A stretch of 64,000 bases of DNA from JAWLFY01 sp041685355 (GTDB lineage Bacteria; Planctomycetota; Planctomycetia; Pirellulales; Pirellulaceae): the NCBI GenBank assembly GCA_041685355.1, contig JAWLFY010000010.1:1-64000 (forward strand), read 5' to 3'. Positions 26,438 to 36,550 of this stretch are shown one piece after another. A model generated the notes under the pieces. That model did not search any database. It had not been told where the DNA came from and was given only the letters and a program-made list of their open reading frames with translations. Position numbers and translations under genes: made by a program. Positions within the stretch are counted from its first letter, which is position 1. Every line of letters begins with the position of its first letter.

Positions 26438-27013
26438 ATGTCGAGCAAACGTGTCTTGATGATCGTCGGCGACTACGTCGAGGATTACGAAGCGATGGTC
26501 CCCCGCCAGATCTTGGAGTGTGTCGGCCATCAGGTGAGCGTCGTGTGTCCGGACAAGCGGCGCGGCGACACCGTCGCGACGGCGATCCACGATTTCGAGG
26601 GGGATCAAACGTATAGCGAAAAGCCGGGGCACCGGTTTTCGATCACGGATGACTTTGATTCGGTCGATCTCGCCTCGTTCGACGCGGTGGTCGTGCCCGG
26701 CGGAAGGGCCCCCGAGTACCTCCGTCTCAACCCGCGAGTCCTCGAAATGGTCCGACACTTCGACGACGCCGGAAAGCCGATCGCGGCGATCTGTCACGGG
26801 CCGCAAATCCTCGCCGCCGCCGGAGTCCTGCGGGGACGGCGATGCAGTTGCTATCCCGCCGTGGCCCCCGAAATCACCTCGGGGGGCGGAACTTATCAGG
26901 AACCTGCCGCGGGCATGGACAGCGCCCACGTCGACGGGAATCTCGTCTCCGCCCCGGCCTGGCCTGCCCATCCGGCGTGGATGCGTGAATTCGTGAAACT
27001 ACTCGACGCCTGA
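26438..27013 (+). CDS. DJ-1/PfpI family protein
   Basis: 191 residues, the usual length of the family (amidase/glyoxalase-like or stress-associated). The nucleophile elbow AAICHGPQ places the catalytic cysteine at C119 with H120 next to it, and VVVPGGRAPEYLR contains the oxyanion-side glycines. AGGAG lies about 9 bp before ATG. The 3' end overlaps the opposite-strand dehydrogenase gene by 15 bp (tail to tail). Cytosolic; the exact substrate cannot be read from sequence. Confidence 0.92.
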   Translation: MSSKRVLMIVGDYVEDYEAMVPRQILECVGHQVSVVCPDKRRGDTVATAIHDFEGDQTYSEKPGHRFSITDDFDSVDLASFDAVVVPGGRAPEYLRLNPRVLEMVRHFDDAGKPIAAICHGPQILAAAGVLRGRRCSCYPAVAPEITSGGGTYQEPAAGMDSAHVDGNLVSAPAWPAHPAWMREFVKLLDA

Positions 27014-30000
27014 ATCCGCGGCGTCGCCCGTCGCCACCGGGAGACCGTCCCCGGCGACCCGCACGACCAGCGGTTGATCCGATTTCGAGCGATCGATCGC
27101 GAACACGACCGGGTGGGTGCCCCGGTCGAGTTCGATCGAAGCCAATTCCCACACCGGCGTCGGCGTGCCGTCGACCCACGCTTCGACTTGATGCGGGGAC
27201 GCTTCGATCGACGCCGTCCCCGCCGACGGCATCTCGACCCGGAAGCGAACGAACGACGTCGGCGGGGTGCTACGGTGCTGGCGAAATTGGTCGAGCTCAT
27301 CCAGCGGAATTTCGCCGCTCACCCGTGACGTCATCCGCCGCCACTCCAGCGTCGGGTCATCGGAAGCCGCCGTGTCGGTGCTGGTCCGGTTGAGCCGCCG
27401 GTTCGCCTCGGGACTGTAAACCAACGTTTCCAATTCTCGGACGCGAGGTTCGGTCGACACGGTGTAGGCCGGAACCTTGCCGAGCGCAGAGAGGAACGCG
27501 ACTAAATCTGCCAGCTCCGTTTCGGTCAGCCCGTCGAGCAAACCGGCCGGCATCAACGATTTCCCCTCGATCTCCTCTTCGATCGCTTCTAAAGCGATTT
27601 CGGTCTCGGTACCGTCGGCCAGTCGCAACCTCAACGCCCGCTTCGTCTGGCCGATCACGATCCCGCTGATGACCTGGCCGTCGTCGGTCAGCAGCGTACG
27701 GGTGGTGTAGCCTTCCTTTAGCTTCGCGCTCGGATCGAGCAACGACTCAAGGATGTAATCCGGCTGTGAACTCCCACCCATGCTGATCAGGTTCGGGCCG
27801 ACCAGACCGCCGGCCGGACCGATCGCGTGACACTCGATACACCGCAAAGCGTCGCGGCGATAAATCGTCTCACCCCGCTCGGGCGATCCCGATTCGGCCG
27901 CCATCCGAAGCAACCGCGCGGACAGTTCGGGGGTCAGCTTCCACGCGGCGTCATCGAGCCCTCCCGCGGCGCGGATCGCGTTCTCCAGTTCGTCATGGCC
28001 GCCGCCGGAACGCACCTGCCGGAGCAGCGACCTCGCCGCGTCGACCGGAACGTTTACGCCCGAGAGTTCATTCGCGAGCAACCCCGGCAGCTCGCGGCGG
28101 CTGAGCATCGTCCTCACCAGTTCCCCCACCCGTTCGACCGCGGTCGGGTCGCGGAGCATCGCCGCCAACGGTTTTACGGCCGCACGCGGACGCGAACGGA
28201 GCAACGACTTGACCGCGGCGAGCCGCATTTCCGGTGCCTTATGACCGGTCAACCGATCGATCGTCGCCCGCGAACTTGCGGTCCCCATCTCCCCGATCGC
28301 GATCACGAGTTCGTCGCGAACCGACTCGGGGGCTGTTGTCAAAGCATCCTCCAGCACCGGTTCGAGCGACGAGACCTTCCAAGCGGCCGCGGCCCGCGCC
28401 ACCGCCGTGGCGAATTCCGGGTCGCCCGACAACGCCTCGGCACCGTCGACACGCGAGGCCAACCAAGCATCGATTCCCTCCGGAACCGTCCCGTCCGAAG
28501 CGGTCCGCCGCACCAGCGATTCCAGCACTCCTCCGAGCTTCCCGCCGAAACCTGCCTTCGGGTCGCCCCGTGTCTCATCGCNNNNNNNNNNNNNNNNNNN
28601 NNNNNNNNNNNNNNNNNNNNNNNNNNNNNNNNNNNNNNNNNNNNNNNNNNNNNNNNNNNNNNNNNNNNNNNNNNNNNNNNNGGCTTGTCTCATCGCGTGG
28701 GCCCGACTCGAAGACCGACTTGGCGAGCCTTCCGAGTTGGCCCGCGTCCGCCGTGTTGGCGACCGCGTCGATCAACGCCGGCGTCCATGCGATCTCGCGA
28801 TCCGTTGACTCGACCGCCGCGATCGCGACCTCCGCCGCGGCCGCGTCCCCCGAAGCCTCGATGGCGAACGCCAACGCCGCCTCCCGGCCGCGCCATCGGA
28901 TGCGACCCTCGATCGATGCCGCGATCCAAGTCTCCCGCTGTTCGCGGAGCGCCTGCCACAAGGCGAAATCGAGGTTGTCGTCGGCCGGCATCGACGCCGC
29001 GGCGATCGTCCGCTCGGCCGCCGCGGTGTCGCGGAGATCCGAATTCGAGACGACGGCCTCCAACCGGGCTCGCGGATCAGAATTCGTCACGAATCCGGTC
29101 ACGATGTCACGCAGCGCCTCGGCCTCGGCGACCGTCCGTCCCGACCAACTTCGCGACCGCCACATGCTCCGCAACGCCGGCCGGATCGTCGGCTCCATCG
29201 CCAAGCCAAGTCCGTCCGAGTCGGATTCGCCCGCCGACCGGTTCTCCGACGTTTCCTCGGGACGTCCCGCGGCGGCGACCGCGAACCGTCCGTCTTCCGG
29301 GGACGGCGCCCCGAGGGCCTCGCGGATCCACAACAGCTCGAGTGCCCGCGTGGCAACCCGCTTGTCGTCGAGTCCCGGTTCGTCACGCCACGTCGTGACC
29401 GCATCGATCACCCCTTCCGCATCCGCTTCCCCCCGCCGCCAAAGCGACTCCCGGGCGAACTGGCGGACTGCCAACGCGGGGCTTTCAAGCATCGTCACGA
29501 GCTCGTCGACCGACGCATCACCGAAATCGGGCCAGCGGTCGAAAGGGCGATCGGGGAACGTCACCCGCCACACCCGTCCGTGCTCGCGGTCCCGCCGCGG
29601 GTCCCGGAAATCGACTTCGCCGTGTTGGATGATCGGGTTGTACCAATCCGCCACGTAGATCGCCCCGTCGGGGCCCATTCGGACGTCGACCGGCCGGAAC
29701 GCGACGTGTCCGGTCGTCACGATCTCGGGTTGCTGACGGCTAACGTAGCCGCTGCCGCTGGGCTGTACCGTGAACCGACAAACACGGTGGCTACGAAAGT
29801 CGTTGGTAACCAAGTCGCCGCGCCACGCGTCCGGGATGTGGGTCCCGGAAAGGACCTCCAAACCGCAATGTTTCGGGCTCCCCGGGTTCAACCCCTTCAG
29901 CCACCGGGTCGCGCCGGGGGAGGTTACGAAAACCGCGTCGGGGAACGCGTAGTTGAGCCCTTCGAAAAATGCCCCGTCGGTAACGAACGACTCCCCGTAC

Positions 30001-30764
30001 TCGTCAAACACGTGACCCCACGGGTTGATAAATCCTCGGCAGAAAACTTCCAGCTCGCCCGTCGCCGGTCGGTACCGCCATATCCCGCCCCCGTCGAGCC
30101 GCCGCGTCCCGTCCGCCGTCTCGACGTGGCTATGGATGTAGATCGATTGGTTGAAATAAAGGCATCCGTCCGGTCCCCAGCGGAGCGTGTGGAGCAGGTG
30201 ATGCGTGTCTTCGGTCCCGAACCCGCTAAACACCACTCGCCGCGAATCCGCTTTGCCGTCACCGTCGGTATCCCGCAGCAACAACAGCCGCGTCCCTTCG
30301 GCGACATAACAAGCATCAGTCCCGATCGGGGCGACGCCGGTCGGGATCAGCAACCCGTCGGCGAACACCGTGTGCCGGTCGACGCGGCCGTCTCCGTCGG
30401 TGTCTTTCAGCACGACGATCTTGTCATTGGCCACCTGCCCCGGTTCGATCTGCGGATAAACCTCGCTGCTGGCGACCCATAGCGACCCGCGCGAGTCGAA
30501 ATTGATCTGGATCGGCTTCCGGATTTGCGGGTCCGACGCGTACAGGTTCACCGCCGCCCCGTCGGACAGCGTCATCGCCCCGCGCTCGGCCTCCGGATCC
30601 GGCTCCGGGATTTCCGTCAAATCGTTTTGGGCGGCCGCGACCGACGCGGATCCGGCGAGCCAGGCCGCGGCGAGCCACCGCCGGGCCGTGCCGCCGAACG
30701 CGTAGGACGGGTTACCGGATGAAAGATGGTTACCGGACGAACGATGGCGGAGAGCTCGGATCAC
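26999..30764 (-). CDS. PVC-type membrane-bound dehydrogenase with HEAT repeats and cytochrome c domain (spans a gap)
   Basis: One gene broken by a 100-N gap. The 5' half (from GTG 30764) has a signal segment (WLAAAWLAGSASVAAA), then a six-bladed sugar-dehydrogenase-like propeller with repeated DTDGDG calcium motifs, the hallmark of the putative membrane-bound dehydrogenase family. HEAT-like alanine-rich helices follow on both sides of the gap. The 3' half has a heme-binding CIECHAIGPAGG (planctomycete heme-domain type) and a beta-rich C-terminus. The two halves are in different frames only because the gap is an arbitrary 100 N; peptide DET recurs on both sides, which suggests that a tandem repeat caused the break. 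Likely a periplasmic oxidoreductase; substrate unknown. Confidence 0.88.
28582..28681. other. Assembly gap of 100 N
   Basis: Exactly 100 N, the conventional unknown-size scaffold join. The sequence gtctcatcgc occurs on both flanks, so the gap probably hides a collapsed tandem repeat inside the dehydrogenase gene. Confidence 0.95.
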
Positions 30765-30981
30765 GTCGTTTCAACCTTGAGGCGGACTTGCACACCGAAC
30801 CGGATCATAACCGAAGCCGGCGGCGATTTGACCTCGGCTCACGCCCCGTCTAACCTTCAGCTTTGCGCCGCGGGCAAGGTCCGAGTGCGTACTCGGGAAC
30901 CTCAACGCGGGCGTCGTCGACGTCCGGCAGTTTCACGTTTCATTGACGTCTGTAAAACTCAACGGTCTGACGAGGGATCAA

Positions 30982-31980
30982 ATGAGCGACCCGCAGGTGC
31001 ACCTTCCCGTCTCGGAATCCCGGCTCGCGAATCGCCTCACCCCGTTCGCGAAGATCCTTCCCCCGCATGCGACTGCCGTCACGTTCGCGCTCGTCACGAC
31101 GTGCGTGTTGGGAATCGGTTCGACAGCGACCGGGCAAGGGAAATCGGGATCGAATCGCGAAGACCCCGAGCTTCAGCCCCGCGCCGTCACGCTAACGACC
31201 GCCGACCGTTTAAGGCTGAGGGCGTTCTACTTCCCGTCGGACAAGGGAAAGCAGGCGATCCCGGTGCTGCTGGTGCACGAGTGGGGCGGACAAGGGAGCC
31301 CCTACAACCAACTCGTGCGAAGCCTGCGAGATGCCGGCTGTGCGGTGCTGGTCCCCGAGTACCGCGGCCACGGCGGGAGCCGTGAACAGACCAACGCGCG
31401 TGGCAACACCGTGCGGCTCGACCCCGGCGCGATGCGACGCGGCGAAGTGATGGCCGTGGTCAATTCCGACCTCGAAGCCGCCAAGCGGTTCCTCAAGGAC
31501 GAAAACAACGCGGGACGACTCAACCTCAACGCGTTGACCGTGATCGGGATCCGCGAAGGGGCGATCCTGGCGGCCCACTGGTCGATCGCCGATTGGCGGT
31601 TCCCCAGTATCGGGGCGAAGAAGCAGGGACAAGACGTGAAGGGGATCGTCCTCGTCTCGCCCGAGAGGAACTTCATGGGGATCGCGATCGACCCGGCGTT
31701 GGGCGACCGAACCCTCATTGGGCTCCCGGTGATGGTCGTCGCCGGGGCCGACAGCAGTCAAGCGTCCGAAACCGAACGGATCGTCCGCCGCCTCGCGGGC
31801 GGCAAAGACCGCGCCCGCGTCGGCAAGGCGAGCGAACTCGTCGAACTGATGCCGTCAACCAACTTGAGCGGCGCCCGGCTCATCAACGATTCCCCCGACG
31901 TGATCCCGTCGATCGTCCGCTTCGTGACCACGAAAGTTAGCGCGTCGCAAGACGTCAACCCGTGGATCGAACGGCCGTAG
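30982..31980 (+). CDS. Secreted alpha/beta-hydrolase-like protein with altered nucleophile elbow
   Basis: 332 residues with a hydrophobic export segment (about 33-52, ending GIGSTATGQG). The fold is suggested by LLVHEWGGQGS (oxyanion-hole strand), VLVPEYRGHGGS and a helix-strand order of the dienelactone/lipase type. At the elbow where the GxSxG nucleophile is expected the sequence reads GIREG, with Arg (residue 191) instead of Ser, so classical hydrolysis is unlikely unless another residue serves. Start ATG 30982 is preferred because GAGGG lies 5 bp upstream; a start 39 bp earlier is open. It runs convergent with the NHL gene. Function unknown. Confidence 0.8.
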   Translation: MSDPQVHLPVSESRLANRLTPFAKILPPHATAVTFALVTTCVLGIGSTATGQGKSGSNREDPELQPRAVTLTTADRLRLRAFYFPSDKGKQAIPVLLVHEWGGQGSPYNQLVRSLRDAGCAVLVPEYRGHGGSREQTNARGNTVRLDPGAMRRGEVMAVVNSDLEAAKRFLKDENNAGRLNLNALTVIGIREGAILAAHWSIADWRFPSIGAKKQGQDVKGIVLVSPERNFMGIAIDPALGDRTLIGLPVMVVAGADSSQASETERIVRRLAGGKDRARVGKASELVELMPSTNLSGARLINDSPDVIPSIVRFVTTKVSASQDVNPWIERP

Positions 31981-31984
31981 CCAA

Positions 31985-32001
31985 CGGGGCGAGTCGCCCC
32001 G
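31985..32001 (+). terminator. Short GC hairpin between convergent genes
   Basis: CGGGGCG-AGT-CGCCCCG, a perfect 7-bp stem, 4 bp after the hydrolase-like gene. Its surroundings (tagccaacgggg) resemble the REP-like hairpins at 4164 and 62468, so it may be a diverged relative. No T tract follows. Confidence 0.4.
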
Positions 32002-32031
32002 CGAAACAACGGACGAGTAACCGACCGTCGC

Positions 32032-33201
32032 TTACCGCTTGCCCCCGATCAGCACCCGGTGTTGTTCCGAATCGGCCACCAGGAACCCGGTACCGGTGAG
32101 CGGCGCGATCCCGTGCGGCCGCTTCATTGACGCGTCGCGGAGGACGGTTTCGACGACGTCGTTGACCAAGTCGATTCGGCGGACCACGTGGTTCTCGGTG
32201 TCGACCACCAACAGCCTTCCCGCCCCATCCATCGTCAACCCTTTCGGGCCGTTGAAGGTCGCCTCGGAGGGCGGTCCCCCGTCCCCGTCGTAACCCTTCT
32301 TTCCGGTCCCCGCGACGTGATGAATCCGCCCGTCGTTGCGATCGATCCGCCAGATGCTGTTCCCCTCGCGGAGCGCGATCCAGATCGACTTCGCGTCGAT
32401 CGCCAGCGAGCGTGGCCCGAACAGCGGTGCCGTCGCGGCCGACTCCCCGTCGTTCGGCAACCGTTTCTCGCCCGTCCCGGCGACGGTGGTCACGATCCCC
32501 GTCGCCAAATCGATCCGCCGCAACCGGTGATTCAGCGTGTCCGCCACGAGCACCCCGTCGCCGTCAAGCACGACGCTGTGGGGCTGGCGAAATCGGACCG
32601 CGTCCCCCGAATCGCCGTCGCCGGCGAAACCCTCCTCTCCGTCGCCCGCGATCGTCTCGACGATCCCCGTCGCGTCCCGCACCACCCGGACCACATGGTT
32701 CCGCGTGTCGGCGATGTACAGGTCTCCCGATTCGGCGACGCGGACCTCATGCGGCCAATTGAACTGGGCGTCAACGGCCGGCCCGCCGTCGCCGCTGTAC
32801 CCCTTCGTCCCGTTCCCCGCGACGCGCCGGATCGAGTTGCCATCGGTCGAAGTCAGCCAGACACACTGGTCATCCACCGTCGTCAACCAAACCCTTGACC
32901 CACGCACCTCGACGCCGAACGGATTCCCCAGCGAAACCTCGCGAGGTTCGCCTTCCGGTTCTCCGTCCGGATACGGACCCGGCGTCGCGGGCGACGCTCC
33001 CGTCCCGGCGAACACGGCCCCCGCAGGGGATGCCAAGTCGTCCGGCGACTGCGCCACGAGATTCTTCGCGGCACGCTCCAGAACGATCTGGTTGCCAATG
33101 GCGACACACAGCAGCAGCGCCCACCCTCTCGGGAAGATGCTCGCGTTCTGGAAGACCGTCGCCTTCTGAAATACGGTCGATCGTTCGTTTTGCAGACGCA
33201 T
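32032..33201 (-). CDS. NHL-repeat beta-propeller protein
   Basis: 389 residues from ATG 33201 (a longer frame starts at 33273). A hydrophobic stretch (GWALLLCVAIGNQIVL, about 23-38) may export it. The rest is NHL repeats, each with a phrase like LYIADTRNHVVRVV, LVADTLNHRLRRID or LVVDTENHVVRRID, followed by GDGGP, giving a six-bladed propeller. NHL proteins bind proteins, RNA or envelope ligands; the ligand here is unknown. The N-terminus contains a duplicated TVFQKATVFQ. An AAGG lies about 12 bp before ATG 33201, so the start is only moderately supported. Confidence 0.85.
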   Translation of the reverse strand: MRLQNERSTVFQKATVFQNASIFPRGWALLLCVAIGNQIVLERAAKNLVAQSPDDLASPAGAVFAGTGASPATPGPYPDGEPEGEPREVSLGNPFGVEVRGSRVWLTTVDDQCVWLTSTDGNSIRRVAGNGTKGYSGDGGPAVDAQFNWPHEVRVAESGDLYIADTRNHVVRVVRDATGIVETIAGDGEEGFAGDGDSGDAVRFRQPHSVVLDGDGVLVADTLNHRLRRIDLATGIVTTVAGTGEKRLPNDGESAATAPLFGPRSLAIDAKSIWIALREGNSIWRIDRNDGRIHHVAGTGKKGYDGDGGPPSEATFNGPKGLTMDGAGRLLVVDTENHVVRRIDLVNDVVETVLRDASMKRPHGIAPLTGTGFLVADSEQHRVLIGGKR

Positions 33202-33332
33202 GGGCCGAGCTACCTTCGACGACGGGGAGACACTCGCCAGCGGACACGGGAACGCCCCGATCGCGACGAACAAGCGTGGTCACGGTTCCCGCGCGGGAAC
33301 GCGACGCGGGTCGCATTCTCCTACGCGACCCC

Positions 33333-33420
33333 ACCGGAAGCAACGCAAGGGCCCACCGGAAGCAACGCAAGGGTCCACCGGAAGCAACGCAAGGGTCCAC
33401 CGGAAGCAACGCAAGGGCGG
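33333..33420 (+). repeat. Tandem array, 4 copies of a 22-bp unit
   Basis: Four copies starting accggaagcaacgcaaggg plus three variable bases. Because 22 is not divisible by 3 the same DNA is read in three frames in turn, which makes long spurious frames across it. It lies in the divergent region between the NHL gene and the PDZ gene. Confidence 0.93.
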
Positions 33421-33570
33421 AAACCGGCAACGGGACGCCGGAATCGGGATCATCTCGTCCGCCCCATTTCCGGTCGCTGGCTCGCCGGTCGGTGGCTCGC
33501 CCCGTTGGGAACGACACGCGTACAATGAGCGGACCGTCCCGTTCTGCGAACGTCACACGCGAGACCCTTC

Positions 33571-34869
33571 ATGCGATTTGACTTGCCGCACCTTCATGAC
33601 TTGATCGATCGCTCCGTTCGGCCGGCCGAACCGCGAGGACTGCCCGGCAGACTCCGCCCGCTCGTTCGCAACGGGTTGGCCGCCCTTTTGACGTTTTCGT
33701 CGGTCTGGTTCGCCGTGCCTCTCACCGCCCACGCGGCGGAAGGGGACCAGGCCGTCTCCGCCTCCGACGGCGACCGTGACCGCGACCGCGATTCGGAAGA
33801 CCGTGACCGCGATTCGGAAATCGGGTACTGGGTCACCCAACTCGGCAGCGACCAATACTTGCGTCGCCGCCGGGCGAGCCGTTGGCTGATCGACGCGGGC
33901 ACCGACGCCGTCCCGGTATTGGTCTCGAATCTCGGCACCGGTGACCTGGAATCGACCCGGCGGGGGATCGAGGTGTTGCACGAAATTTCGCTTCAGCAAC
34001 CGCCGAGCGAAGAATCGGGGGCCTGGGCGGCGCTGCTGGAAATCGCCGAATCGGGGGTCGGTAGCCAAGCTTCGCGGGCACTCTCGGCGATCGACGAAAT
34101 TCGTCAGCACCGCGATCACATCGCCCGCGAGCGGTTGGCGGCCAAGGAGGTCTATGTCGGTGTCGCGGAGTTCGTCGTGCGGGCGACGTCGGACCAGCGG
34201 CGGATCGTGCAAATCGATCAGGACTGGGGGGGCGACTTCGAACACCTGCAGTGGCTGCGTTGGGTCCAGGGCGTTCGCTACGCACGCGTCGTCGGCGAAG
34301 CGGTCAAACCGGAAGTCGTCGAACAGTTGGTGCGGATGCCCGATCTGGAGACGATCACGTTCCTCGAAGGAAACGTCGACGCCGAGCTGTTGGGAAGGTT
34401 GGCCGAAATGAAACAGATCCGGGACTTGGAATTCCGGTATGTCCCGATGGGCGAAGAACTCTCCGACGCGTTGGTGCAACTGCCGATCCGGTCGTCGCTG
34501 AGTCTGATGGGGACCGGGATGCCCGAGGACGTCGTCGAGGAGATGCGGGCCGCCCGCCCAGGGCTACAAATCGAACATCGCCAAGGAGGGTTCTTGGGCG
34601 TCAGCTGCGCGAACGATTTCAACATCTGCCAGGTCAACTCCGTGATCAGTGACAGCGCCGCGGAGCAGGCGGGGTTGATCCCAGGCGACGTGATCGTCGG
34701 CATCGAAGAGACCGAGGTGACCCGTTTCAAAGAACTGCAAGACGCGATCAATCGACATCTTCCGGGGGACGAAATCACGATCCGTTATTCCCGTGGAGGT
34801 GTCGTCGAGGAAACCACCGCGAAGCTCGGCAAACAGGAAGAAAAAATCCGGGGGCTGCCTCAGCGGTGA
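33571..34869 (+). CDS. Secreted PDZ-domain protein with HEAT-like and LRR-like segments
   Basis: 432 residues. A signal segment (LAALLTFSSVWFAVPLTAHA, about 37-56) is followed by a repetitive Arg-Asp linker (DRDRDRDSEDRDRDSE), HEAT-like helices (about 90-180), a leucine-rich stretch (about 210-330) and a C-terminal PDZ domain (about 345-430) with GFLGVSCAND, a typical carboxylate-binding GLGF-like loop, and AAEQAGLIPGDVIVGI. No protease catalytic domain is attached, so it probably acts as an adaptor in the envelope. The stop TGA overlaps the GTG start of mutY (GTGA), so the two may be translationally coupled. Confidence 0.85.
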   Translation: MRFDLPHLHDLIDRSVRPAEPRGLPGRLRPLVRNGLAALLTFSSVWFAVPLTAHAAEGDQAVSASDGDRDRDRDSEDRDRDSEIGYWVTQLGSDQYLRRRRASRWLIDAGTDAVPVLVSNLGTGDLESTRRGIEVLHEISLQQPPSEESGAWAALLEIAESGVGSQASRALSAIDEIRQHRDHIARERLAAKEVYVGVAEFVVRATSDQRRIVQIDQDWGGDFEHLQWLRWVQGVRYARVVGEAVKPEVVEQLVRMPDLETITFLEGNVDAELLGRLAEMKQIRDLEFRYVPMGEELSDALVQLPIRSSLSLMGTGMPEDVVEEMRAARPGLQIEHRQGGFLGVSCANDFNICQVNSVISDSAAEQAGLIPGDVIVGIEETEVTRFKELQDAINRHLPGDEITIRYSRGGVVEETTAKLGKQEEKIRGLPQR

Positions 34870-36322
34870 GTGACCGAACCGAGCGGGAAACAGGGGGCAA
34901 ACGGCAAGGTTCGGCTCCCGGCCCGGCGCATGACGGCCCGGCGNNNNNNNNNNNNNNNNNNNNNNNNNNNNNNNNNNNNNNNNNNNNNNNNNNNNNNNNN
35001 NNNNNNNNNNNNNNNNNNNNNNNNNNNNNNNNNNNNNNNNNNNCGGCCCGGCGCATGACGGCCCGGCGGATGACGACCCGGCGGATGACGACCCGGCGGA
35101 TTACGACCCGGCGTGCCGCGACGCCGCGTGGCGGGCCGCGGTACGTCGGCCGCTGCTCGCCTGGTTCGATCGCCACGCCCGCAGCTTGCCATGGCGCGAC
35201 GACCCGACCCCGTACAAGGTCTGGATCAGCGAAGTGATGTGCCAACAGACCCAGGTCGCGACGGTGGTCCCCTATTTCGAACGTTTCGTCACCCGCTTCC
35301 CGTCAGCCAGCGAACTGGCCGCCGCCGAGGAGTCGGAGCTGCTCCGAATGTGGGAGGGACTCGGATATTACCGCCGCGCCCGTTCGCTGCACGCCGCGGC
35401 ACGGCGGATCGTCGAGCGGCACGGCGGCGAGTTTCCCGAGCGGTTCGACGACGTGATCGCGTTACCCGGAGTCGGTCGCTACACCGCCGGGGCGATTTTG
35501 TCGATCTCTCGTGGCACGCGTCTGCCGATCGTCGAAGGGAACACGCAACGGGTATATAGCCGCTGGGTCGGGCTCCGCGGGGATCCCACGTCGGGACCGA
35601 CGAATCGATGGTTGTGGGAGTTCGCCGCGACGATGCTGCCGCGGTCGGACCCCGGCCGATTCAACCAAGCCGCGATGGAACTCGGCGCGCTGGTCTGCAC
35701 GCCACGCGATCCCGGCTGTGACTCCTGTCCGGTGCGGCGGCGTTGTGTCGCACACCGAGACGGCTTGGAAAGCGAAATCCCGGGGAAGGTTTCCGCCGTC
35801 CGGTACGAAGACCGCCAAGAGTTCGCCTTGATCGTCGCCGACTCCAACGGACACTACCTCGTCCGCGAGCTCCCCGATTCGGGTCGCTGGGCCGGGATGT
35901 GGGACTTTCCACGGGCCGCCGCCGCAACCCCCGGCGAAGCCTCGGCGTGGCTGAGAGACCAGATCGGGCGAAACGTCGAGGTCGGCCCCAAGGTCGCATC
36001 GTTCAAGCACGCGGTGACCAAGTACCGGATCTCGCTCGACGTCCATGAGGCGACGATCGAGTCCGCAGGATCGCCATCCGGCTCGGCCGAACCCGCGAAC
36101 GGCCCGTCCACAGCCTGGGACGGTGTACCGGCCGGCGGCACAGTCTCGGAGGACGCCGTCTCGGAGGGCAGAGTTTCGGAGGGCAGAGTTTCGGAGGGCA
36201 CTTGCGCGGTCCCCGAACCGTGGCGATTCGTCGCGGCGAGTGAACTCGGCGGGCTTCCGATGAGCGTCACAGGGCGAAAGATCGCCACAAGACTCGCTCG
36301 CGTGATTCACGGTTCGATATAG
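34866..36322 (+). CDS. mutY: A/G-specific adenine glycosylase MutY (gap in N-terminal repeat)
   Basis: Removes adenine mispaired with 8-oxoG. The frame after the gap reads upstream through repeat-encoded GPAHDGPADDD-like residues, and the same GPAHDGPA peptide is read from GTG 34866 before the gap, so I join them. The catalytic domain has SEVMCQQTQV (catalytic Glu at 35231), GVGRYTAGAI (helix-hairpin-helix) and a complete 4Fe-4S motif C-x6-C-x2-C-x5-C from 35696. The position of the catalytic Asp (E. coli D138, 101 residues after the Glu) is Glu here (IVEGN, 35534). The C-terminal NUDIX-like recognition domain carries an in-frame 15-bp repeat. The start codon overlaps the previous stop as GTGA. 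Confidence 0.9.
34920..35103 (+). repeat. In-frame 15-bp repeat flanking an assembly gap
   Basis: Units cggcccggcgcatga / cgacccggcggatga: about 1.5 copies before the gap and four copies (35044-35103) after it. They code for (D/G)-D/G-P-A-D/H pentapeptides in the MutY N-terminus. The true copy number is hidden by the 100 N. Confidence 0.9.
34944..35043. other. Assembly gap of 100 N
   Basis: Exactly 100 N between two blocks of the same 15-bp repeat. The gap shifts the apparent frame by one base, which is an artefact of its nominal length. Confidence 0.97.
36143..36202 (+). repeat. In-frame 15-bp array in mutY (4 copies)
   Basis: Four copies of gtttcggagggcaga with a few changes, encoding VSEGR-like pentapeptides in a linker within the C-terminal domain of MutY. 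This is a second independent repeat in the same gene, different in sequence from the N-terminal one. Confidence 0.93.
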
Positions 36323-36550
36323 TATGGGCAGCGTGGAGGAATCACTCCTCCGCGTCCCACCCTCGCTCCGTCTCGAGAAGCGACGTTTCGCGTTTCGCAG
36401 GACCGCAACGGAGCGGAACGGCAAGAATCGCTGGCGTCTCAGGGATCTCCAGGGGCGACCCACATTCGCCTCGAGAACTCATTCGCCTCGAGAACTGGAA
36501 CGACCGGCGAGAACCTCACCCACCTCGATGACTCCCAAAAGAGACCGACC
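36323..36550 (+). other. Intergenic leader before the peroxidase
   Basis: A 76-residue frame (36324-36554) crosses it but has no recognisable features and shifted composition; I do not call it. No clear promoter seen. Confidence 0.35.

Noticed and set aside
30726..31385. 219-residue frame on the plus strand
   Set aside because: It overlaps the start of the alpha/beta-hydrolase-like gene in another frame and is arginine-rich with no motif.
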